NCBI RefSeq assembly: GCF_001426865.1
Contig: NZ_LMFO01000033.1
Location: 186,001-250,000, forward strand
Direction: 5' to 3'
DNA length: 64,000 bases
DNA from: Paenibacillus sp. Root52
GTDB lineage: Bacteria; Bacillota; Bacilli; Paenibacillales; Paenibacillaceae
Below the pieces are notes generated by a model, which did no database searches, had not been told where the DNA came from, and saw nothing but the letters and a program-made list of their open reading frames with translations. How positions within the stretch are numbered: the stretch's first letter is position 1; the number at the start of each line of letters is the position of its first letter. The position numbers and the translations under genes were made by a program. Positions 45,337-54,604 of the stretch are shown piece by piece.

Positions 45337-45924
45337 TTAAGGAAGAACCTTCATTTTGATATAGTGAACTTTGGGATACGCTGTGGTATCGGCAATCTGT
45401 TCAGGAACAATGCCGATGCTAATAGATGCATCTGAATAGGCCGAAGCGGAAATAATATATTCTTTCTCAGACAGGGTCTGTTCAAATACTTTAACGAGCC
45501 CTTTATGGGCAACGGTTTTCCTTTGAGGTAACGGACGGTATATAGACTTTTTCGAAATGACCCCTCCATTTGAATACAAGAACGTATAATAAGCATTCCC
45601 TCGATCTACATCGCTAAGAACGTTAATAACCATGTAGGGGGAAATACCGTCCGCATTGTCCACGATCTTATATCTACCCAAATCCTCCTGATGCGTAAGC
45701 TCTCCATAAGTGTACTCTTCAAATGAAAGCTCAACGGATTGATTAACACTGCTGAACTCAATGATAGAGTGGTTATCCGTCGTATTACTTAAAATCTGAT
45801 TGACTGAATCCTGCGAAGAAATGTATGCCGTATCATCTGGTTTGAAAGAACATCCCTGTTGCAGTATCAACACTAGAGTAAAGATGATAAGCATAATTAA
45901 CTTTCGATCAATTCTTTTTACCAT
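45337..45924 (-). CDS. hypothetical lipoprotein (195 aa)
   Basis: 195 residues with a lipoprotein signal peptide: basic MVKRIDRK, a hydrophobic core (LIMLIIFTLVLIL) and the lipobox LQQGC (Cys25). The remainder is predicted mostly beta-strand (SIIEFSSVNQSVELSFEEYTYGEL, YKIVDNADGISPYMVINVL, HKGLVKVFEQTLSEKEYIISASAYSDASISIGIV). I do not recognise the family. It is transcribed alone and converges on ndh. A start codon with an upstream ribosome site is not strong. The downstream gap 45925-46255 (331 bp) shows nothing else I can name. Confidence 0.65.
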   Translation of the reverse strand: MVKRIDRKLIMLIIFTLVLILQQGCSFKPDDTAYISSQDSVNQILSNTTDNHSIIEFSSVNQSVELSFEEYTYGELTHQEDLGRYKIVDNADGISPYMVINVLSDVDRGNAYYTFLYSNGGVISKKSIYRPLPQRKTVAHKGLVKVFEQTLSEKEYIISASAYSDASISIGIVPEQIADTTAYPKVHYIKMKVLP

Positions 45925-46255
45925 AATTATGTACCCCGTCTGTTTGAAGAATGTAGAAAGTCAGATACTTAGAAAAATATTACATCTACTTACTAATTTT
46001 ACATGAAATATATGCTAAGCAAAAGTGATTTTGAATCTTTTGTATCTTTTTATTATCTGGAGATGTGTGGAGAATATTAATATCCGAAGTGTGGCTTGTG
46101 TCCAGTGAGCTTCCAATCTAATCACTGATAACGTGTAACTTGGAATGACGTAGAAATTATAAGGGTACGTATGCAGCAGGTTAAATTTTTCGACTTTCGT
46201 TTAAATTAGAGATATATCGTATGACTGACAAATTACTAAAGGAGCGTGTGACATT

Positions 46256-46900
46256 ATGAACGTATTAGTGATTGGAGCAAATGGACAGATTGGTAAGCAG
46301 TTGGTGGAACAGCTGGTGCAGGAAGGCAAGCATCAAGTCACGGCGATGATCCGCAAGCCAGAGCAGGCAGATGCACTGAAGGAGATCGGTGCGAGTGTCG
46401 TAATGGGCGACCTAGAGGGAAGTGTTGATGATCTGGCTGAGGCGATGAAGGATCAGAACGCGATTGTGTTTACAGCGGGATCAGGCGGCTCCACGGGACC
46501 AGACAAAACACTGCTGATTGACCTTGATGGTGCGGTAAAAACGATGGAGGCTGCTGAGCAACAAGGAATCTCCAGATACATTCTGGTCAGTGCATATGGC
46601 GCGGATCAGCGTGATAAATGGCCAGATGAGATCAAGCCGTATTACGTGGCGAAGCACTATGCGGATCGTGCGTTGTTCGCAAGTGAGCTGAATTACACCA
46701 TTATCCGCCCTGGTGGTCTGAAGAACGAATCAGGTACAGGTCAAGTTGCTGTTGGCACAGATCTCAAACCGGGAAGCATTGCGCGTGAAGATGTAGCTCG
46801 TGTCATTGCCGCTTCCTTGCAGGAAGAAAAGACATACCGCAGAGCTTTTGATCTGATTGCAGGGAATGAATCTGTTCAGGATGCGTTAAGTGCGTTATAA
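46256..46900 (+). CDS. NAD(P)-binding SDR-like protein (YhfK type)
   Basis: 214 residues of an atypical SDR. The nucleotide-binding motif is VIGANGQIG (residues ~5-13), an Arg after strand 2 (AMIRKPEQ) suggests NADP(H), followed by VVMGDLEGS, YILVSAYGAD and YYVAKHYADRAL (YxxxK-like) and NYTIIRPGGL. Substrate unknown. AAGGAG precedes the ATG. Repeat fragment E begins right after the stop codon. Confidence 0.88.
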   Translation: MNVLVIGANGQIGKQLVEQLVQEGKHQVTAMIRKPEQADALKEIGASVVMGDLEGSVDDLAEAMKDQNAIVFTAGSGGSTGPDKTLLIDLDGAVKTMEAAEQQGISRYILVSAYGADQRDKWPDEIKPYYVAKHYADRALFASELNYTIIRPGGLKNESGTGQVAVGTDLKPGSIAREDVARVIAASLQEEKTYRRAFDLIAGNESVQDALSAL

Positions 46901-46960
46901 AGCGATAAGGAAGGTTATTCTGTCATCGGAGTGGTAAGTGTAACTATTCTTTAGCTGAAC
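46901..46960 (+). repeat. dispersed repeat family 1, fragment E
   Basis: AGCGATAAGGAAGGTTATTC, TGTCATCGGAGTGGTAAGTG and TAACTATTCTTTAGCTGAAC correspond to the right-hand third of repeat family 1. It begins at the stop codon of the preceding gene. Confidence 0.7.
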
Positions 46961-47016
46961 GTGAATATGTTGTATTATACGGGAAAAGGAATGTGGGAAG
47001 TGAGGGGGAGCTCTGC

Positions 47017-47772
47017 ATGAATGAAGCTGTATTGGTGATTGAGGATGAACCCAAAATATCGCGCCTGCTTGAACTGGAACTGAAATACGAGGGGTACCAG
47101 GTAGGTAAGGCGGGCAGTGGAACAGAGGGACTCGAAATGTATGCGGACAGGCAGTGGGATCTTATTCTCCTGGATATTATGTTGCCTGGTCTGAGTGGAA
47201 TTGAAGTGCTGCGTCGTATTCGTGCGAAGGATGCGAGAATTCCAATCCTCATGCTTACCGCTAAAGATTCGGTGGAGGATAAAGTGTCGGGTCTAGATCT
47301 CGGGGCCAATGACTACATCACCAAACCATTTCGAATTGAAGAACTGCTTGCTCGTGTGCGGGCAGCACTGCGATTAAGTGCGGCGGCATCAACCGTCTCA
47401 TCTACCTCTGCATCGACATCATCGGACATGAATCATAAATCTCCTGCGAGCTCCTCTGATCTCACTTCAGGTTGGCTTACTGCGGCTGGACTGAAATTAA
47501 ATGAAGGTACACGGGAGGTATCCCGGGATGGCACACAGATTGAACTTACGCCACGTGAGTTTGATCTGCTTGTATATTTACTTCAGAATCAGCGTCAGGT
47601 ACTGAGTCGGGAGCAGATTGTACAGGCGGTCTGGGGATATGATTATTATGGAGATACAAATGTGGTAGATGTATATATCCGATATGTGCGCAAAAAAGTA
47701 GATAACGGCTTCACGCCGCCATTAATACATACCGTTCGGGGCGTCGGGTACGTCCTGAAGGAACAGTTATGA
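47017..47772 (+). CDS. OmpR-family response regulator
   Basis: 251 residues from the ATG at 47017, behind GAGGGGGAG. Receiver with E9/D10, phosphoacceptor D53 (LILLDIMLPG), LTAKDS and TKPF; winged helix at ~160-248 (TPREFDLLVYLLQ, REQIVQAVWGYDYYGDTNVVDVYIRYVRKKV, IHTVRGVGYVLKE). The linker is unusually long and Ser/Thr/Ala-rich (~residues 122-155: STVSSTSASTSSDMN). The stop overlaps the kinase start by four bases. Two PepSY genes follow the kinase and are likely targets. Confidence 0.9.
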   Translation: MNEAVLVIEDEPKISRLLELELKYEGYQVGKAGSGTEGLEMYADRQWDLILLDIMLPGLSGIEVLRRIRAKDARIPILMLTAKDSVEDKVSGLDLGANDYITKPFRIEELLARVRAALRLSAAASTVSSTSASTSSDMNHKSPASSSDLTSGWLTAAGLKLNEGTREVSRDGTQIELTPREFDLLVYLLQNQRQVLSREQIVQAVWGYDYYGDTNVVDVYIRYVRKKVDNGFTPPLIHTVRGVGYVLKEQL

Positions 47773-49145
47773 GCTTGAAAAGTAAGATTTACGGATATTC
47801 TTCTGTACTGTTTGCTGTGCTTTTAATCGCTGTTAATTTGTCCGTATATATTGTATTTGAGCGAATGTCGATTAATAACGAGATTAAGCGGATTGAAGGA
47901 GAAGCCGAGTCTATTGTAAAAGGAGTGCGTCAGTCTGCCGGATCGATTCCGCCGGACGACTTGTTACGTGCCTACGCGCCGCTGGACGGCATGCTGCGGA
48001 TCGTAAATGAAGACGGCACCAGCTCCGCACCGGTAACGGCAGAGTCAGGAGAGCAGCTAAGCAAGCTCTCCTATACGTATGAAAGTGAGAAGAGATCCGA
48101 GTACCTCCAGATCGGAAAGATCGGGTATGTCTGGGTATCACTACCTGTCATTTGGCCGGATGGTGAAGTGGTGAATGTGCAAGTAACCGAGAGCATCGCC
48201 GAGACGGAGCGTGGTTTATCTGTGCTTCGAACTGTTCTGGTTGCTGTGACAATCATTGCGTTGATTCCCGCTATCATCTCCAGCCGGATTCTAGCGAACC
48301 GGATGACTAGGCCAATCCAACAAATGACACGTACGATGGGAGACATCCAGTCTAGTGGTCAGTTTAAGCGTCTTCCACTGGATGCCAAATCCAAGGATGA
48401 ATTGAACACGATGGGACAGACATTTAATCGCATGATGGATCTGCTGGAATCGAACTTTGAGCGGCAAGAACGCTTCGTTTCCGATGCCTCTCATGAATTG
48501 AAAACACCGCTGACCATTATCGAGAGCTACGCGAGTTTGCTCCAGAGGAGAGGGAAGGAACGCCCTGAGGTATTTGACGAAGCCGTTGAAGCCATTCTGT
48601 CCGAGTCGATCCGTATGCGGGAGATGACGGAGCAGCTGTTATTGCTAGCGAAGCAGCCAGAGCAGTGGAATGTGCAACTAGAGCGAGTGGATATTAACCG
48701 ACTCGTGCAGGATTCCACGAGAGCATTCCGTGAAGCCTACCATCGTGAGGTGATCTGTCACGATGCAGGACATATATGGGCTATCAGCGATGAGAGTAAG
48801 CTGAAGCAACTCTTGTTTATTTTGCTGGATAACGCCCGAAAGTATAGTGAGGAACAGATTGAAGTTTATGTTAAGACACATCATCAGGAGAGCTGGATAC
48901 AGATTGTGGACACAGGGATCGGCATGAGTGAAGCGGATCTAGCCAAAGTATTTGATCGATTCTACCGCGTTGATCCAGCGAGAACGCGTGGTAGCGGAGA
49001 GAGCGGATCGGGTCTCGGCTTGTCTTTGGCCAAGGATCTAGCCGGGGCGGTTGGTGCACGTATTGAGTTGACCAGCACAGAGGGTGTTGGGACGACGGCT
49101 ACAATTATTTTGCCATCTTCTGTACAGCGTGGCTCACTCTCATGA
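47769..49145 (+). CDS. sensor histidine kinase
   Basis: 458 residues. TM1 at ~9-31, an extracellular domain of ~120 residues, TM2 at ~153-172, HAMP (~173-226), HisKA with H242 (SDASHELKTPLTII) and HATPase_c (LLFILLDNARKYS, DTGIGMSEADLAKVFDRFYRVDPAR, GSGLGLSLAKDL). It resembles the ArlS/CusS-like kinases found beside PepSY genes. The signal is unknown. Translationally coupled to the regulator before it. Confidence 0.9.
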   Translation: MSLKSKIYGYSSVLFAVLLIAVNLSVYIVFERMSINNEIKRIEGEAESIVKGVRQSAGSIPPDDLLRAYAPLDGMLRIVNEDGTSSAPVTAESGEQLSKLSYTYESEKRSEYLQIGKIGYVWVSLPVIWPDGEVVNVQVTESIAETERGLSVLRTVLVAVTIIALIPAIISSRILANRMTRPIQQMTRTMGDIQSSGQFKRLPLDAKSKDELNTMGQTFNRMMDLLESNFERQERFVSDASHELKTPLTIIESYASLLQRRGKERPEVFDEAVEAILSESIRMREMTEQLLLLAKQPEQWNVQLERVDINRLVQDSTRAFREAYHREVICHDAGHIWAISDESKLKQLLFILLDNARKYSEEQIEVYVKTHHQESWIQIVDTGIGMSEADLAKVFDRFYRVDPARTRGSGESGSGLGLSLAKDLAGAVGARIELTSTEGVGTTATIILPSSVQRGSLS

Positions 49146-49222
49146 AATTCTCATTCTTCTCTTATATACTGATGACAGGATAACGTCTCGGATAAATAGA
49201 GCGTATTGAAGGAGGGAAGAGC

Positions 49223-50023
49223 ATGGAGGAATATCGTGAGGAGCCTGAAATGAAGCGAGAGGAACATCGTCTTTCAAATAAATCGAGGTTCCAGCGTCCG
49301 GTATGGTGGAGCCTGGCGGCACTCGTGCTGTTGTTGATATTAGCAGTTAGTTGGTGGAAGCCGTGGCAATCTGGCCGTGTAATGTTGACGGCAGAGGCTG
49401 CCGAGCAATCGGTGCTGGCTCAATATCCTGGGGGAGAGATTGTGAACTCTACGTTGAAGGATGGGACGTATCTCATGCAGCTTCGAACCGAAACGGGGTT
49501 ATATGACGTTCAACTTGATGCGGTAACCTCTACGGTGAATTCCATTAAACGACTGGAGTCTAACCCACAAGCCGAAGAGAAAACCTTGTGGAGCCGCGAG
49601 CAAATTAAGACCGAATTACAGAAACAAACAGATGGTGAATTGGACTCACTTGAACTGGTTGAACAACAAGGTAGCCCGGTATATAACGCTATATTGATTA
49701 TGAAGGACAACAGTCGTGAGCAATGGACGGTGGATCCCTATAACGGGCAGAAGCAGTCTTCAAAAGTATTGGATGCTCCTGCGGTAAACGAGCCGGCTCA
49801 AGAAAACAACAAGCCGCAGTTCTTGAGCGAGAAACAGGCTGAGCAGAAGGCACTTGCCAGAGTGCCAGGGGAAGTGGATGATATTGAACTCCGTGGCACG
49901 AATAGCGGTAATCCATATTATCTGGTTGAAATTGACCTGGAGGATGGCAGGGAAGCCATTGTTCAGGTGAATGCAATCTCTGGGGCAATCCGTTCTGTAA
50001 CATGGGACGAGGATGAAGATTAA
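49223..50023 (+). CDS. membrane-anchored protein with PepSY domains
   Basis: 266 residues. One transmembrane helix (~33-50: VWWSLAALVLLLILAVSWW) after a basic cytoplasmic tail, then an extracellular part with PepSY-type units: LTAEAAEQSVLAQYPGGEIVNSTLKDGTYLMQLRTETGLYDVQLDAVTSTV, and a second at ~185-262 (LSEKQAEQKALARVPGEVDDIELR, YLVEIDLEDGREAIVQVNAISGAI). A middle segment (WTVDPYNGQ) looks like a third, degenerate unit. PepSY domains are linked to inhibition of extracellular proteases. It lies 77 bp after the kinase gene. Confidence 0.82.
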   Translation: MEEYREEPEMKREEHRLSNKSRFQRPVWWSLAALVLLLILAVSWWKPWQSGRVMLTAEAAEQSVLAQYPGGEIVNSTLKDGTYLMQLRTETGLYDVQLDAVTSTVNSIKRLESNPQAEEKTLWSREQIKTELQKQTDGELDSLELVEQQGSPVYNAILIMKDNSREQWTVDPYNGQKQSSKVLDAPAVNEPAQENNKPQFLSEKQAEQKALARVPGEVDDIELRGTNSGNPYYLVEIDLEDGREAIVQVNAISGAIRSVTWDEDED

Positions 50024-50140
50024 CGGGTTCTCCTCATTTTCTCATCAAATTCTAATGTGTCTCTCGCTGAACTCTCATTCGCACAGGTTATTCTATAACT
50101 GTAGACGAGAACGAGAACAACACAACCGAGGAGATGAATG

Positions 50141-50773
50141 ATGATGAACAAAACTAAACTATGGATTGGAAGCTTATCAGCAGCTGTATTATTGGGAGGA
50201 TCAGCGGTAGCCGCGAGTGGAAGTGTGAACGGGCAATCCGTACAGACGACACCAACATCTACTTCACAATCAACAACCCAGAACCAGAGCAATACTGGAA
50301 AATTACTTACGGTGACACAAGCCAAAGCAGCGGCTCTAAAAGCAGCCGATGGCAATGGCAAAGTGGACGATGTGGATCTGGAACGTCGCAATGGACAGAT
50401 TATCTATGAAGTAGAGATCGACAGACGAGGAAGCAATGACGTTATCGTTCGTTTAGATGCTTACACAGGTAAAGTTCTTGCGGTGGTAAATGACGACGAC
50501 GATGATGACGATGATTATAACGGTGCTGTAACCAACAATTCATCCAGCACATCTGCATCGAATCAGGTTAAATTAACGGTAGCTCAGGCTTCCGACATCG
50601 CATTAAAACAAGTGACAGGTGCCAAAGTAACCAAAGTCGAGCTGGATCATGACGATGGTCGTTATGTCTATGAAATCGAGTTGAGAACTGCACAAGGTGA
50701 AGCTGATGTGGATATCGATGCAAACACAGGTAAAGTGCTATCATTCGATCAAGACTTTGATGATGAAGATTAA
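50141..50773 (+). CDS. secreted protein with two PepSY domains
   Basis: About 210 residues. Three consecutive ATGs occur (50138, 50141, 50144); spacing to GAGGAG favours 50141. An N-terminal signal peptide (LWIGSLSAAVLLGGSAVAASG) is followed by a Thr/Ser/Gln-rich spacer and two PepSY units (LTVTQAKAAALKAADGNGKVDDVDLE ... YEVEIDR and LTVAQASDIALKQVTGAKVTKVELDHDDGRYVYEIELR). The two are joined by an acidic run of eight or so Asp residues (VNDDDDDDDDYNG), which may bind calcium. Together with the gene at 49223 it likely forms the output of the two-component system upstream. Confidence 0.85.
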   Translation: MMNKTKLWIGSLSAAVLLGGSAVAASGSVNGQSVQTTPTSTSQSTTQNQSNTGKLLTVTQAKAAALKAADGNGKVDDVDLERRNGQIIYEVEIDRRGSNDVIVRLDAYTGKVLAVVNDDDDDDDDYNGAVTNNSSSTSASNQVKLTVAQASDIALKQVTGAKVTKVELDHDDGRYVYEIELRTAQGEADVDIDANTGKVLSFDQDFDDED

Positions 50774-50840
50774 GAACTTTGATTCACTTTGATTTTTAGT
50801 TTAAATTAAATGCTGTGCAACAGAAGATACACTTGCAGAG

Positions 50841-50866
50841 GGCGCTTCGCATGAAGCGTCTTTTTG
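50841..50866 (+). terminator. terminator after PepSY genes
   Basis: GCGCTTC, loop GCAT, GAAGCGT, then TTTTT. The following gap up to 51217 holds the promoter region and cre-like site of the next gene. Confidence 0.75.
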
Positions 50867-51179
50867 TTGTGTAGCGGCAGTAGCGTATGTTCACTCGCAT
50901 TATGTAGCATGTTGTGCGATAAGATATTGGGTTCGCGGTGAGTTACTACCTGTCTATACATTATAGTATCGAGTATGTAGTGCAAACGCACATCGGTCTG
51001 ATCATTTTTGTAATTTAATGTGCATTCGTACATATTCCGCAGAATTGTTCACTATTCAGCAATAAGAAATATGGATACAATTGGAAACTGGAGGTGAGCG
51101 CTAAACCCAACATATGGAGTAAGCTACGACATACTGAATTGAGGAATTGCAAAGGAAGAGGTGGCATCTTAATCTCTTT

Positions 51180-51193
51180 TGTAAGCGCTTCAC
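51180..51193 (+). promoter_or_regulatory. cre-like site before GH43-type gene
   Basis: TGTAAGCGCTTCAC carries the palindromic AAGCGCTT core of CcpA sites but departs from TGWAANCGNTNWCA at its 3' end. It lies about 25 bases before the start codon, a position used for repression by blocking transcription. Confidence 0.45.
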
Positions 51194-51217
51194 TAAAATC
51201 ATTGGAGGTGTAGCTGT

Positions 51218-52732
51218 ATGCAAATTGCTCATCATCAACATAGTGATCATATGAATAAGAACGGTCGTCGTTTCTCCCATCATTTATGTTATCTACTTGC
51301 TCTAATTCTAGCATTCCAGGCATTAGGTGCTCTCCTTGTCCCGGGATCGTCTGCTTCAGCCGCTTCAGTCAGTATAACGAATGGGGTACAGTTCAAGGAT
51401 ACCAATGGTAACGTGATCCATGCTCATGGTGGCGGGATGATCCAAGCAGATGGCTTTTATTATTGGTTCGGAGAAAATCGCAATCCTAATGGAACATTTA
51501 AGGCCGTGTCCGTCTATCGTTCATCGGATCTGAAAAACTGGGAATATCGTAACGATGTGCTAACAAGTCAATCGGCAACAGAGCTGAACATATCCAACAT
51601 TGAACGTCCCAAAGTGATTTACAATAGTGCGACAGGAAAATACGTGCTCTGGATGCACAAAGAAAATGGTCTCGATTACGGCGAAGCCAAGGTGGCTGTT
51701 GCCACCTCAAGCACAGTGGATGGGGAATACACGTATATAGGAAGCTACCGTCCACTTGGTTATGATTCCAGAGACATGACCGTATATAACGATAATGGAA
51801 CAGCGTATCTCATCTCAGCTACTCGTGTGAATGCAGATCTAAATATATACAAGCTCACCCCCGATTTCCTCGGTGTGGAGTCATTAGTGACCACATTATG
51901 GCCTGGGCAATATCGGGAGGCACCAGCCATTTTTAAGAAAGATGGGGTGTATTTCCTCATTACGTCGGGAGCAACCGGCTGGAATCCGAATCAGGCTAAA
52001 TATGCAACAGCCACAAGCATTACCGGTACATGGAGCGGGCTGAGTAACTTTGGGGATAGTACCACTTACGGATCTCAATCCACTTATGTGCTTCCAGTGG
52101 AAGGTTCGCAAGGAACGTCATATCTCTATATGGGTGATCGTTGGGCTGGTGCTTGGAGCGGCCCTGTGCAGGATTCTAAATATGTGTGGTTGCCGTTATC
52201 CTTTCCAAGCACAACGAGTCTAACGATGAATTGGGCAAGTAGCATTACGATTGATACAGCCGCAGGAACGATTACAGGTGCTAATAATCCCGACGTATGG
52301 GATGCGAATGCTTCCTACCAGTTCGTCAGTCGGAAGAGCAATAAATTGCTGAATGTCATCGGTGGATCATCTGATAATGGTGCTGATCTAGAGCAGCGTG
52401 CAGATCAAGGCAGCACAAGTCAGCAGTGGCAGATCACGGATGCGGGAGGTGGATATGTCAAAATCATCAATCGTGCCAGTGGCAAACTCATTGGTGTTGA
52501 GAATGGCTCTACAGCCGATGGTGCTGTCATTGAGCAATGGAATGACGGAGGCTGGGCGAGTCAGCAGTGGCAGCTCGTCAGCGTTGGTGGAGGATATTAT
52601 AAATTGAAAAACCGGAGCACAGGCAAGCTGCTCGACATCTCAGGGCAATCGCTCGCTGATGGTGCAGCCGCAATCCAGTGGACTGATAATGGCGGTACGA
52701 ATCAACATTTCCAAATTATCAAGGTTCAATAA
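51218..52732 (+). CDS. secreted GH43-like glycosidase with ricin-type lectin domain
   Basis: 504 residues. A signal peptide with a long N region (start MQIAHHQHSDHMNKNGRR; core LLALILAFQALGALLVPGSSASA) is followed by a five-bladed propeller of GH43 type (~residues 52-355: DTNGNVIHAHGGGMIQADGFYYWFGE, VYRSSDLKNWEYRN, ERPKVIYNSATGKYVLWMH, SRDMTVYNDNGTAYLISA, REAPAIFKKDGVYFLITSGATGW, the Asp/Glu acids being candidates for catalysis). The last ~135 residues are a ricin B/CBM13 trefoil (QQWQI, SQQWQLV repeats). The type is like exo-beta-1,3-galactanases. It probably degrades plant arabinogalactan outside the cell. Confidence 0.8.
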   Translation: MQIAHHQHSDHMNKNGRRFSHHLCYLLALILAFQALGALLVPGSSASAASVSITNGVQFKDTNGNVIHAHGGGMIQADGFYYWFGENRNPNGTFKAVSVYRSSDLKNWEYRNDVLTSQSATELNISNIERPKVIYNSATGKYVLWMHKENGLDYGEAKVAVATSSTVDGEYTYIGSYRPLGYDSRDMTVYNDNGTAYLISATRVNADLNIYKLTPDFLGVESLVTTLWPGQYREAPAIFKKDGVYFLITSGATGWNPNQAKYATATSITGTWSGLSNFGDSTTYGSQSTYVLPVEGSQGTSYLYMGDRWAGAWSGPVQDSKYVWLPLSFPSTTSLTMNWASSITIDTAAGTITGANNPDVWDANASYQFVSRKSNKLLNVIGGSSDNGADLEQRADQGSTSQQWQITDAGGGYVKIINRASGKLIGVENGSTADGAVIEQWNDGGWASQQWQLVSVGGGYYKLKNRSTGKLLDISGQSLADGAAAIQWTDNGGTNQHFQIIKVQ

Positions 52733-52778
52733 ATCATTACATCTTTAAATTGCCCAATCGCCAAATGAAAATTAACCA

Positions 52779-52826
52779 ATGCCAGCCTCCGCATCCTATT
52801 CATATGCAGGATACGGAGGCTGGCAT
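52779..52826. terminator. inverted repeat after the GH43-type gene
   Basis: ATGCCAGCCTCCG-ATCCT and AGGAT-CGGAGGCTGGCAT arms around a ten-base loop. There is no T tract on either side. Confidence 0.6.
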
Positions 52827-52925
52827 ACAAGCATAACTATGTTATTAACGCACGATCACTTCCGCTATGGTGAGGTAGAATGACCGCGATTATATTAGAT
52901 GGCACCGCACCTCTGCGATGACCAT

Positions 52926-53657
52926 TCACTTGCGCTCTCTGCGAATCCAGAACTGGAATACATCACTTCTCAAGTAATCAAAGGAATACAATACTTCTCG
53001 ATTTTGCTGATCATAATGCAATTGCTTCATGAGAAGCACAGGAGTCTCTTCCATATGATTCTGCAACCGTCCTACATACTTGTCTTTCTTCGGGGGAACC
53101 ACCAGCTCCGTGTCTGCTCTAGCGATATGAATCCTGCGCGTATCCTCTAGAAACTTGAATAATGACCCCGAGAAGTCCGCACGTTCAAAAGCATCTCCTA
53201 CCAATTCCTTAGGCATAATATTAATGGAGTAGGTTACAGCCTCCCCATCTGCATATCGGACTCGCTCAACCTTGATTACTGTAGAGCCTTCTTCGATATT
53301 TAGCGCCTCAGCCCATTCTTTCGTGCACGTTACTTCTCCGATCATTTCCTTCGTATCCGTTTCGGTTAAACCTGCCAGCTTAATCATCGTACCGATGCTC
53401 TGTAAGAACTCCAGCCGGCTAGGAATGCCCGGGAGTGGTTTAATGACAAAGGTACCTACACCATGCCTCACCAGCAGCTTTCCCTCTTGCTCTAATAGCT
53501 TGATTGCTGCACGAAGGGTCTCTCTGCTGACGCTGAAATGTTTAGCCAGTTCATACTCGGAAGGCAATTTTTCTCCAACATGCCATACCTTGTTCTCGAT
53601 CATCATTTCCAGTTCATGCTTGATGTGCTGGTAACCACTCAATGAATCAAACCTCAT
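52926..53657 (-). CDS. GntR/UTRA-family regulator
   Basis: 243 residues. The N-terminal GntR winged helix spans ~1-75 (HIKHELEMMIENKVWHVGEKLPSEYELAKHFSVSRETLRAAIKLLEQEGKLLVRHGVGTFV), followed by a UTRA ligand domain (VIKVERVRYADGEAVTYSINIMPKEL, VLLMKQLHYDQQNREVLYSFDYLRSDVFQFWI). It is the last gene of the minus-strand ABC operon (57599-52926) and most likely senses the transported compound. A GTCTAGAC-type operator stands at the operon promoter. Confidence 0.88.
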   Translation of the reverse strand: MRFDSLSGYQHIKHELEMMIENKVWHVGEKLPSEYELAKHFSVSRETLRAAIKLLEQEGKLLVRHGVGTFVIKPLPGIPSRLEFLQSIGTMIKLAGLTETDTKEMIGEVTCTKEWAEALNIEEGSTVIKVERVRYADGEAVTYSINIMPKELVGDAFERADFSGSLFKFLEDTRRIHIARADTELVVPPKKDKYVGRLQNHMEETPVLLMKQLHYDQQNREVLYSFDYLRSDVFQFWIRRERK

Positions 53658-53686
53658 CTCCTATAGTTTTATGCCGCCCGCTGCTT

Positions 53687-54604
53687 CTACTTAACAAGCT
53701 CTATCGTTCCTTCCATCACGTCTACTCGAATGATCCGATGCTCCGTGGATAGCCTCTCCGTGTAAAATAGTTGTGCATCGGAATGCTCGCAAATTAACGG
53801 CTCCATCGCTGCATGAGGAAGCTGATAAGTCCCCTGATCATCTGCGCTGATAACGACAGCGTGTGGTGACCATGCCCGAAGGTTATCTTCGGAGAGGTGG
53901 CTCGCGTCACCATGATGCGGGGCTTGCAGGGTGTGAACCGATCCGATCTCATCGGCATAAGGCTCCCAATAATCTAATCCTACATCCGAGGTGAGCAGTG
54001 CTACGGAGTCGCATTTGTTTTTGATGAGTACCGCTAATGATGCATGGTTGAGCATCCGGTCAATGGTGGTTAATCGCTCTTCCTGTTGATCCAGTTGGGT
54101 GAAATTTAATTGATCTAATTCCTCGGTGAGCTGTGTCCATTTGTGCTGGCTAGGCGTAAGGATTCGGAACTCCATATCCTGTTCAACAATCGTATGACGT
54201 TTCTTGATTTCCGTTTTCTTGATGCCCAGTTCATCTATGCGATTCAAAATGGCAGCATATAGCGTGAACGAGCCTAGAATTGGTGTGGAATAATCGTTTA
54301 ATGCACTTTGTTGAACGTGCCCAGGCAGAGGTAGATGCAGAATGACCTCCTCGATAGGGACATGACCTAGAATAGGGAGTACACCGCCAACATGATCTCT
54401 GTGAAAATGCGTTAGAACGAGCACATCAATCTTCGTAATTTCATATTCTTGAAGATACTGTTCCAGACTACAACGACGCGGATTGGTCATCGGGTTCACA
54501 TCTCCACCGTCTACTACGAGGCAGTAGGTGCAGTGTTCCTCCATCCGCCGAATAACCGTGGCTTCACCGAAGCCAACATTAAGGAAATCAATGAACCATT
54601 TCAT
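53687..54604 (-). CDS. metallo-beta-lactamase-fold hydrolase, ComEC-like
   Basis: 305 residues. The zinc motif HxHxDH is present as THFHRDHVGG (~residues 65-74), preceded by LVVDGGD. Further ligands may be the Asp in LLTSDVGLDYW and the His pair APHHGDASH. The pattern (FLNVGFGEATVIR ... APHHG) is that of the ComEC/Rec2-like MBL subfamily, often nucleases or phosphodiesterases. It is inside a sugar ABC operon, and its start overlaps the permease stop (ATGA), so it is expressed with the transporter. It may act on a phosphorylated or cyclic substrate of the pathway; inference only. Confidence 0.82.
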   Translation of the reverse strand: MKWFIDFLNVGFGEATVIRRMEEHCTYCLVVDGGDVNPMTNPRRCSLEQYLQEYEITKIDVLVLTHFHRDHVGGVLPILGHVPIEEVILHLPLPGHVQQSALNDYSTPILGSFTLYAAILNRIDELGIKKTEIKKRHTIVEQDMEFRILTPSQHKWTQLTEELDQLNFTQLDQQEERLTTIDRMLNHASLAVLIKNKCDSVALLTSDVGLDYWEPYADEIGSVHTLQAPHHGDASHLSEDNLRAWSPHAVVISADDQGTYQLPHAAMEPLICEHSDAQLFYTERLSTEHRIIRVDVMEGTIELVK

